From assembly GCA_948567375.1 (NCBI GenBank), contig OX419763.1, forward strand, positions 1,674,001 through 1,738,000: DNA of 64,000 nucleotides, written 5' to 3'. This DNA is from Lunularia cruciata (Eukaryota > Streptophyta > Marchantiopsida > Lunulariales > Lunulariaceae). Shown here piece after piece: positions 55,570 to 64,000 of the stretch. The notes under the pieces are model-generated. The model was not told where the DNA came from and made no database searches. It saw nothing but the letters and a program-made list of their open reading frames with translations. Every line of letters starts with the position of its first letter. Within the stretch, counting starts at the first letter, position 1. Position numbers and translations under genes: made by a program.

Positions 55570-56215
55570 CCTAAGCATGCTTTGCCGCTAACAAATTCTT
55601 CTCTTCAGCCTGATGAGCCACTTGAGCATTTGATCAAAATCCCACAACCTTTCTTCTTCTCTTCCTTTGCTAGCTAATTTGTGTTGCCTAGCCTGATCTT
55701 CCTTCCTTGCAACCAATCTCAACTCTTTTGCTGCTTGTTCACTTAGCAATGCTTTGGTCTTGGTGTGTATTACTTTGCATTTAGCATCATTGAACTCTTC
55801 CTTCAATTTCTTGAATGCCTCCTAAAACTCCTTCAATTCTTCTTCTTCTTAAGACTCTAGAACCCCTCTGTGCTTATCAAAACTCTCTTTGTGAATTTTC
55901 TAGACTCTTCTTACAAATCACCACATCAACCCAAAGTACTTTTGCTTCTTCTTCACCTTGGATCAATTGTTAGTTAATCTATAGGACTTCATTGCTCAAA
56001 TGTTTCACCACCTAAAGTTCATCCTTCACCTCTGGATGATCTTTCTTCATTTCCTTCCTCTTCTCCTACAAATGCATTAATAAAGGATAGACCATGTTTG
56101 ACACATATTTTACTCTTCTAAAGTCTTCCTCATCCTCATCTTTAGTAGGTGATGCTTTTTCTGGTGCCTTACTCCAAAGTCTTGATCTCCTTACCTTCAG
56201 ATTGACCTCCTCCAT
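55570..56215 (-). mobile_element. Giant LTR coil fragment
   Basis: Minus-strand coding part of the coil (55806-55588 contains KEEFNDAKCKVIHTKTKALL) and the segment before it (VKYVSNMVYPLLMHL near 56100). It is interrupted at both ends by plus-strand LTR sequence. Confidence 0.65.
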
Positions 56216-57614
56216 ACTATAGAATGAGAAGGAGAGAGAAAATGTGAAGGCCAAGTTTGAGACCAAACTAGCAATGTATCGAGAAGACTGGCAAGTGGAT
56301 AGGGAACATGAGAGAAGGATGAAGCTTGAGCCATTGAAGGAGATTGTAGAGAAGATGAATGCAATGTTGAGTACTGAAGCCGGTATAAGAATTGAAGAAA
56401 CAAGGCTGCACAAGTTAAGGTTGTTGGTGCAGGAGACGAGGAGAAAAAATGCAAAGGATAAGGACTTGAATGCATTATGGATTAGTCTCAGGACTCATAT
56501 GGATAGGAAGATATTGGAGGTGGCAGACAATCTCACAATTAGATTAAACTTAGTTAAGTTAGGAGTAGATAAACTTTGGAATGATGTAAGAATGGAACCC
56601 AAAGTAAGAGGTATAGGAGTGCATGTGTCTTTGGAGTTGACATTGGAGAGATTAAAGAAAGGTGGGGTGCAAGAAGAAGATGTATGTAGGTTGCCTATGA
56701 CTGTAATTGTAGATCAAGATGAAGAGGTGTTAGAATTGGTAAAATAGTTGGTAGTTGGTGAACCCAAGGATAGAGTAGTCTGTGAAGTTACTTTGGGATT
56801 GGAAGAGGAAGTAGAGGTAGACTTTGGATTGGATTAGGATAGATTTGAGATATGAAGAGGCAAATATGAAGTAGTGCATTGTCATTTTGGATCTGCAGGT
56901 TTGTAGAGTTGTTGTAGAATGGTATAGTTGTTAGATAATTATCTATTTCTCTACTATTTAAAGGAGGCATTTGCAATGTTATGTTGTTCAGTATAGATAA
57001 AGCAAAGTGTTGATTTCAATGCTCGTCACTTGAGCTTAATTCTGAGTATCAACTCTATGTTTGTGATTGTGAGTGTGTGGAGAATTCTGAAGTACAAGTC
57101 ATTGTGCATGTAGGATGTTGGATTCCTCAGCCGTGTTCTTCATTCTGTGTGTTTGATCCTAAGTGAAGTGCAATCAGAGCAATGCCTTGATAGATCTGAG
57201 AAAAATTGTAAAGCTGGTAGTATTCTACAGTTGTGAGTGCAATGCTAAGTTGATATGAAGCAATGTTGATCAAGGAAGTTGTGCCTTTAGTGGAGGGGTG
57301 GAATACAATTCGGAGGCAAATTCATTTTGTAGTGAAGTGCCATTTTTGGGAGAGACTGAATCATCACAATCAAGATTGTTTGGAAAGATTAGAAAGATTT
57401 GTGATTATGGGTGACAAATGGTTGTGATGAGACTGTGAGTCAGTGCTTGTTACTCTCTTCTGGGTGTGGTTTCTACCTGAGAGATTAAGACACAACCAAG
57501 AATAACTAATTTGGTTACTTTGCTTCGTATTTGATCATTTCTGAATAGTTTCTCTACGGGAATGAACTTTACTTACCTAATTACCACAAAAGTGATATTT
57601 TTTGGGTTGTCATA
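56216..57614 (+). mobile_element. Giant LTR 3' half, subfamily 1
   Basis: Plus-strand LTR from mid-coil to the end TTTGGGTTGTCATA at 57614. It sits inside a minus-strand LTR start region (57615-57930). Confidence 0.75.
56244..56830 (+). pseudogene. LTR-encoded coiled-coil protein, C-terminal part
   Basis: The frame 56244-56747 (167 codons) begins MKAKFETKLAMYREDWQVDR and runs through RLHKLRLLVQETRRKNAKDK, VHVSLELTLERLKKGG, to LELVK before a TAG. After that stop the same frame continues to the usual EVDFGLD end at about 56835. The single stop makes this one of the least damaged tails in the window. Confidence 0.65.
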
Positions 57615-57930
57615 GTTTTCTATCACTATTAAGGTATTCTTTTCCTGCCTCTGTTGTTTCTTGAAGTGTATGTTCTTGACTAACCTGACACGTAGAGAGG
57701 TTGTTACATCGTCTTTGCATCAGCCTTTGCTTCTTGTTCCAAAGATGCCCTTCTTTGGATTTGCCTCTTTGTAACTCCATCCGAGTACTTCCAGTTCCCA
57801 ACCCAAGGTTTACTTCTTCAAGTTTACTCTGAGGACACATAAGTCAATTCTTTCCTTTGTAATTTGGCTTCTTCAATACACTTCTTCTTCAAAACTTTAA
57901 CAAAACAAAACAAACAATGTCAATACCACA
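57615..57930 (-). mobile_element. Giant LTR 5' fragment, subfamily 2
   Basis: Minus-strand LTR start, TGTGGTATTGACATTG at 57930 with a mutated terminus. 316 bp of U3 remain; the TATA region is not included. Confidence 0.7.
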
Positions 57931-57972
57931 ATATGTCACCCCACTACTTTGTACCCTTTGCAGTCCACTATT
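57931..57972 (+). mobile_element. Micro-fragment of LTR ORF in plus direction
   Basis: CCACTACTTTGTACCCTTTG matches the PPHYFVPFA coding block in the plus direction, between two minus-strand LTR pieces. Probably a small inversion. Confidence 0.4.
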
Positions 57973-59433
57973 TTGTCTATTCCATCTTCAACTCTTCTTT
58001 ATACATCTTCAACTAGTCATTGTACTTGGCTGCCAGCATCTTCTTCTCCTTTACATATTGAGCAATATGACCCTCAGCACTTCTTACTAGACTTTGTAGT
58101 CTTTCTTCCTCTTGGTGTCTAATTGTTAACTCCCTCTGCTATGCTTGGTCTTTTTCTATCATGCTCTTCTTCAAGCTTTCTAACTCCTGCTCCATCACAA
58201 CTGCCATTGCCTCCAAGTGTACGGCTTCAGTACGAGCTTTGCTTACTTCACCTTTCATCTTCTTTTTCACCATCTTCTACTCCTGCAATTCTTTGGCTTG
58301 ATAGTCCATCTCTCTTCCAAGCCTCCCAAAACTCTCTTGCAAGTTCTCTAAAGTCTTTTTTCGTAAGACTAACTTTTGCAAGATAACTTCTTTAGCTTCT
58401 TCTTCTCTTCAGGTTAACCTTTCCTTCAATTCTCTTGCTTCTTCCATCAGATACTTCATCACTTGCAACTCATCCTTTACTTCCCAATGATCTTCTTGTA
58501 TCTCATTCTTCTTTTGCTTTAATTGTAGCAACAACGGACACATGATCATCAACAAGTATGCTACTCCATCAAAGTCTTCATCTCTATCTTGATCTTTGTA
58601 CTTGGCCTCCATTGGTGCTTCTTCAATAAGGCTCTTACCCCAAAGTTTTGATCTTCATACCTTCAACATCACTTCTTTTGAGCTCACCTCTTCTTCCTTC
58701 TCTTGGCTTGGACTTGCAGCTGTAGCCTATAGTAATCTCTTTGACCTCACTCCCTTTTGGACTACCTACTTTGGTTGTTCATCCAACTCTTCTATAGGTA
58801 ACCCCAAACAAGGGGCATCTCCTCCTTTCATATGATCAATTGCCGCATAGAACTCCACATCATCTATTGTTGTTCTTGCAGCAACTGATTGCTGAACTTC
58901 ATCTTCACCTTCACTCTCACTGCTAGACTCCTTGCTCTACAATGTGAGTTCATCTTCTTTGAAGTCTTCTCTCTTTGACTCTATTTCTCATTCAGGCTCT
59001 GTTCCCAAAGACTCGTCCATCAACTGCCTCCTTACCTTATGAGTTTAGTCTTTGTGTCTTTCATGGTGGAATGGGTACTAACCCTTTGGGTTTAGTCAAC
59101 TTTGTCATCTTTGGACTTCTTCCTTCCACCATCTTCCTTTATGTTGTCTTAGTGAAATGATCATTGTTGGACCACAATTGCAAAATATATTGTTGCTCCT
59201 CATCATCTACTTCACATCAAAGACTGGGATGGAAATGCAAACAATCTGATGCTTCTCCTCCATTGTCAATAGATTTAACCCTAGGTAGAAATATGCTACA
59301 AATGGTACAAAATAGTGTGGCAACAAATTTGTCCTCCAATTGACAATCATCTACCTCGTTCTTTGATGGAAGCACTTTGCTCAATTCACCTTCTCTCCTG
59401 CAAACATTTGGTGAAAGAAGATCGTTTGCTACA
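57973..59433 (-). mobile_element. Giant LTR, left part of an interrupted copy
   Basis: Minus-strand coding part from coil (about 57973) to N-terminal domain (59433). Open pieces: 58612-58409 (MEAKYKDQDRDEDFDGVAYL) and the domain with PPHYFVPF-like traces near 59310. It is interrupted by the solo LTR at 59434 and continues at 63144. TSD CTACA at 59429-59433 and 63144-63148. Confidence 0.75.
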
Positions 59434-59913
59434 TGTGACAACCTGGCAAATACAAATTTTGTGGTAATCAGGTTAGTAAAGTTTGTTCCCATAGAGATAT
59501 TGATCAGAATTGGTCAAATATGAAGTCAAATGTCACAATATAGTTCTTCTTGGTTGCATCTTTAATCTCTTAGGTAGACTACTAGAGAGTAACAAGCACT
59601 GATTTGTAGTCTCATCATGAATTAACACTTCTTAATCACAACTCCATCAAATCTTTCCAAACAATCTTGATTGTGATGATTCAGGCTCTCCCAAAATTGG
59701 CACTTCACCTTAGAATTGTGTTTTTAGCACTCCACTGAAGGCACAACTTCCTCAATCAAAATTGCTTCACATCAACACTACGCTGCACTCACAAATGCAG
59801 AATACTACCAACACTACAATTCCTCTCATATCTGTCAAGGCATTGCTCCAATTACACTTCACTCAGGATCAAACACACAAAATGAAGATCAAGGCTATGG
59901 AAACCAACATCCA

Positions 59914-59935
59914 ACACACACACACACACACACAT
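59914..59935. repeat. (CA)n microsatellite
   Basis: About 11 CA units in the noncoding 3' part of the LTR. Other copies have CAACAAGCACATTG-like sequence here, so the run expanded in this copy. Confidence 0.85.
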
Positions 59936-60213
59936 TGATTTGCACTTCAAAATTCTCCACACACTCACAAACACAATCTCAAAGTTGATACTCAGAATCA
60001 AGCTCAAGCAATGAGCACTACAATCAACACTTTGCTTATCTATTCTTAGAAATAATGACATTTGAACAACATTTTCTTGTGAATTCCTCCTTTAAATAGT
60101 AGAGCAATCAACAATTATCTAACAACTACACCGTTCTACAATAACTCTTCCTACCTACAGATCAAACTTGACAAACCACCTCTTCATATTTGCCTCTTCA
60201 AATCTCAAAATTG

Positions 60214-62770
60214 TTACTTCTCCGATCTGACATATACTTCTTCCTTGGCTTCCAATCTTGAAGTAACTTCACTCACTACTCTGTCCTCAGGTTTCACAAC
60301 TACAAATTCCTCTATCAATTCTAACTTTTCTCCTTCCTGATCTACAATTCCACTAGTGTCTAATCCTTCTAAATCTCTATCTCCCAACCCACTCTTCTCT
60401 AATATCTCCAATGGTAATTCTGAAGATATTTGTACTCCTATGTCATCTACTTTGGATTTTGCTCTCACATCCTTCCAAAGTTTATCTATCTCCATCTTCA
60501 CTAAACCTAATCTAATTGTGATATTATCTTCTACTTCTCATATCTTCCTATCTACATGAGGTCTGAGACTGATAAGCAAGGCATTCAAATCTTTATCCTT
60601 CACATTTCTCCTCCTCGTCTCTTGCACCGGCAACTTCAACTCATGCAGTCTCGTCTCTTCGATTCGCATGCTGGCTTTGGTACTCAACATTGTATTCATC
60701 TTCGTCACAATCTCCTTCAATGGCTCAAGTCTCATTCTTCTCTCTCATTCTTGATCTGCAAGCCAATCTTCTCTATACATTGTCAGTTCTGCCTCAAACT
60801 CGGCTTTCACTATCTCCTTCTCCTTCTCCTTCTGCACAATCTTCTCCTCTAGATTACTAAGTAACTCTCTCAGGCTTCTTATTCTCTATATTGTACCATC
60901 AACTCCCTTTGCCAGAGTTGCTTCTTCTCCTCCACACTTTCCATCATCCTATCGAGCTCTTGCTCCTTCTCAGCTACTCTCACCATAGCATGAATAATCT
61001 CAAGTCGCAAATTAACAAACTGATGTTTCAAGAGGTCTACTACTTGTCTTTCTCTTGCGAGGTCATTTTGCTCTATGATTCTCCCTCTACTCCCCACTTC
61101 TCTCTTCAAGTTCTCAATGACTTGATTCTATATTGTTGCATCTACTCGTAGTACTTCCTTCTCCTCCTCACCTTGGATTATACTCTTCTTCAACTCTGAG
61201 TTCTCTTCTTCAAATTGCACTAACACCTACAATATAGTCATCACCTCCGGCCAGTTTGACTGCATTTCCTCCTTCTTGTGCTCTAACTTTATTAACAATA
61301 GGCACACAATCTCCTTCAGATACTCTACTCCTTCACTCGAGGTTACCTCAACTTGCGGACTTGTCTCCTTCTTCACCTCTTCTTCTCTTGATGTTTATCT
61401 TCTCAGCCGCAATTGCCTTATGGGAATGGATTCTTTGCTCCACAAACTTCCACTCTCCATTTCTCTTACTTTACTCAGCCCTGCTTCATTCTTCACCGTT
61501 TGTCGAGAATGAACTCCCCTCTGAATAGTCACCTTCTTCTCCTCTTGCTCTAGAACTTCATTTTCAGGTCTTGGGTTACCTTCTTCCTCCATCTCCATCT
61601 TTACCTCCTCCTCTTCGGGTACCGACTGCATCTCCACTCCATCCTCATTGTCGCTACTCGTGTCCCCACTCTACAGCATGAACTCAGGTTCTTCCTCCTT
61701 CTCTTAGTCTTTGGACTTGCACTCTGCTTCCCTATCCGACTCTTCACCCAATGATGCAATTACCACCAAATCTCTCCTTGGGTTCACCTCTCTAGCTTTC
61801 CGAGGTCCCCCCACCGCTACTTCTTCTCCTTGTCAACTCCTCTTCTTCTACTTCAAAGTACTTTCCTTCAATTGCACACTCTGCCCCGTCTGTGCGTAGT
61901 ACTCATCATTGCTCCTAATTTGCAAGATGTATTGTTGCTTCTCCGCATCGACCTGTCTTCTCAAATCGGGATGGAAGTGTGACACCATCTTGTGTCTCTC
62001 TGCCGCATTCAGCAAGTTCAGCCCCAGATAGAAATGGGCTGCAAACGGCACAATGTAGTGTGGAGGCGACTTGTCTTATCTTCTGATGGAAACAATTTGC
62101 CCAATTGATTGGCTCTCCTGTAAACATCTTGTAGAAAAATACCGCTTGATGTTTCATCACATAGGTTGTTCTATCCGGCCTCAAGATCACCATCAGTGCA
62201 CTCACAATACCTCTCCTCATAGGATCTTTATAGCTCTCTACTTTGTAGCCTTTCTTTGTGCACTTCAAAGAGAAGGCATCTCTCACTTCTTGGGTCTCTT
62301 CAGCTACTTCTCCCTTCCCCAAGAACATGGCAACATGCTCTATGTCTGCCTCTCTTCCGAGTACTAATCTCCAATCCAACTCTATCCATCGAGCCGGATT
62401 TCCTCTCTTCCCTTCTTCCTTGGGGCCATCGAGACACTTACTCTCAATGATTGCAGTCATGAAACCTCAAAAGCTAACATTCCAATTCCATGCCAAGAAT
62501 GTGATCTGAAGCTTGCTCAAGACTTTGATTCTTGCAATCACATCTAACCTCCAAATTGCATGATTTCTCACTATGAATTCAGAGTTCTTCTTCCCACCTA
62601 CCATCTTTCTCTCTTCCACTCTGGGTTGGGGGCTATTCTTCCTACTGATTCCCAGACTAACTCTCTTGACTTCTTCTCAGCACACTAGCATGTCTTCAAC
62701 TACACTTCCCTTCCCACGATCTCCCAAAGGACGACTTCTTAGCGGCGATGGAAAATTACTTGTCATTGCT
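60214..62770 (-). pseudogene. LTR-encoded coiled-coil protein, broken
   Basis: Minus-strand order: start region near 62766 (atgacaagtaattttccatc), then the long frame 62460-61915 (181 codons) with KRGNPARWIELDWRLVLGRE, YKVESYKDPMRRGIVSALM and KHQAVFFYKMFTGEPINWAN. The overlapping frame 62051-61848 has FAAHFYLGLNLLNAAERHKM. Acidic part 61637-61395, coil 61109-60879 and 60735-60538, tail 60501-60214 with VQISSELPLEILEKSGLGDR. This copy best shows the conserved globular domain. Confidence 0.65.
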
Positions 62771-62785
62771 TTGTCTCTAGCCCAA

Positions 62786-62793
62786 ATTTTATA
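62786..62793 (-). promoter_or_regulatory. TATA box
   Basis: TATAAAAT in the context CCACTATAAAATTTGGG, 350 bp from the LTR start. Confidence 0.5.
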
Positions 62794-63143
62794 GTGGCAC
62801 GCCTTCCTCATCTTTCTTCACTTTGAGTTTCTACCAAGAAATCACACCTCCTGCATGCTCCTATCACTATCAATTTTCTCTCACATGTATGACCACCGTT
62901 TTTTTGAGCGGTACCTTCTTGAATGTATCACCCCGAAGGAAAGTTGTTACATTGTCCTCGCCTTGGGTTGTATGCTGACAGGGCAATTCCAAGTACCTTG
63001 CCTTCTGACACGAGGTCACTTTACCTCGGATTACAACCCAAGGACATCTTTCTTTGCCTTCTTCCACCATACAGGCACAATTCAACTTCTTCTATACACT
63101 TCTTCTTCCAAAATAAGAAAATAACAAAAATGTGGGTACCACA

Positions 63144-64000
63144 CTACATATTCACATATGTTGTTTGCTCTGGCTTGAATATTGCCATTAGCATGCACAT
63201 AATGCTTTGCTTAATTGGGTCCCAATAGGACTCCACTTTATAGCCATTGTTGGTTTGCGGAACAAAGAACTAATTCTTAATTTCTACGGTCTCTTCCAAA
63301 GCTTCACATTTCCTATAGAAGGTGACTCTAGTAGCATCTCCCACTTCCTTTCCCAAAACTAGCTTCCAATCCAACTCAGTCCATTGAGCCAGATTTCCTC
63401 TCTTCTCCAATACTTTGGGGCCTTCTTCACAATTACTGGCAACTATCTCTGCCATGAAACCTGGAAAACTCACATTCAAATTCTAGGCCAAAAATGTAAT
63501 ATGAAGTCTACTAAACACTTCAATTTGAGCTACTATATCTAATTGCCAAATTTCAAAACTCCTCACTACAAGTGCATTCTTACTCTTCTTTGCCATTATC
63601 CGCTCATGAGTTCCTTGGCACTAGAAGACTATCCTTTCTCATATACACAACACTCTAATCCCTTTTGGACTTTGGAAAAATTCACTCTCAATTGGCTTTG
63701 TGACTTGCGTTCTTGCATGACAACTATTCAAAGGGATAGGATACCATCTTGACATGTCCAATTTCTCCCTGTGTAGTCTTAATTTTATAAAACTTTGAAG
63801 CACAATCATTGTTCAATCAATTTTGAGATCAACTCTCACTTCTTATGCGTGTTTGGTTCCTATCACTCTCAAAGCATCCTTCTCCTACCGTTTCAGCCAT
63901 TTCTTTAAGTGTACTTTCTTGGCTGGTCTGCCCCAACAAAAATTTATTACAATGTTTTTGTATTGGGCTGAAGTGCCCACTCCAAAGATGCCCTTCTTTG
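63144..64000 (-). mobile_element. Giant LTR, right part of interrupted copy, cut by window edge
   Basis: Continues 57973-59433: N-terminal coding region (63479-63270 with MNVSFPGFMAEIVASNCEEG and WTELDWKLVLGKEVGDATRV), then TATA region and U3. The LTR start lies beyond base 64000. TATAAAAT on the minus strand is at 63782-63789. Confidence 0.75.

Larger units (their letters stand above)
59434..63143 (-). mobile_element. Solo giant LTR, subfamily 1
   Basis: Minus-strand LTR of 3710 bp: TGTGACAACC at 59434, GGGTACCACA at 63143, with target duplication CTACA. It is inserted in the N-terminal coding region of an older LTR. Confidence 0.88.

Noticed and set aside
1-64000. CRISPR array, riboswitch, bacterial operon or ribosomal RNA
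   Set aside because: No regularly spaced short repeats, no operon-like packing, no rRNA sequence; all content is explained by eukaryotic retroelements.

Overview
The window looks like transposon-packed nuclear DNA from a land plant with a large genome. I see no intact host gene, no rRNA or functional tRNA gene, and nothing prokaryotic. The elements are plant-type Ty3/gypsy retrotransposons and L1-like LINEs in nested, broken copies on both strands. I cannot name the species; a conifer, a fern or another seed-free plant would fit a retroelement carrying a cytosine methyltransferase, but that is inference.

One repeat family, about 3.5-3.8 kb long, fills most of the window. It begins TGTGGTACCCACATTTTTTG and ends with a GGGTTGTCACA-like sequence. 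Four copies are bounded by perfect 5-bp target duplications (25814-32974 CAAAG, 27781-31464 AGTGT, 39194-42893 TTTAC, 59434-63143 CTACA). Twice the unit's start abuts a polypurine tract and Ty3 integrase (14990 and 53597). One locus (8544-13431) has the order LTR - internal DNA - LTR remnant between diverged 5-bp duplications. I therefore read the unit as a giant LTR, with most copies being solo LTRs. Unusually, the LTR carries a long ORF of about 850 codons: a conserved globular N-terminal part, a basic patch, an acidic stretch, a long coiled coil and a conserved tail. A TATA box sits 350-390 bp inside the LTR, just before this ORF, so the ORF would lie in R-U5 at the 5' end of the element's RNA. 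Every copy here is broken by stops and frameshifts.

Layout: 1-2166 LTR (-); 2167-8543 LINE copies on both strands, including a fold-back pair; 8544-13431 LTR element inside the minus LINE; 13432-14645 LINE and LTR pieces; 14646-19092 LTR start, Ty3 integrase (-) and a third LTR subfamily; 19093-24806 LINE and LTR pieces; 24807-34480 three LTR copies nested in each other; 34481-37076 LINE and LTR pieces; 37077-42940 a plus LTR holding a minus LTR; 42941-47848 plus LTRs; 47849-52868 an unrelated Ty3-like element with gag, zinc knuckles, protease and the start of a DNA cytosine methyltransferase domain; 52869-55097 a deleted giant-LTR element that keeps integrase; 55098-64000 nested LTR pieces.

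The LINE has an ORF1 with an RRM-like segment, an ORF2 with endonuclease (GDFN and SDH motifs) and reverse transcriptase, and a 3' end made of TTCATTG-like repeats instead of poly(A). Many copies are extremely short 3' ends. The two most interesting systems are the protein-coding giant LTR and the methyltransferase-bearing retroelement.
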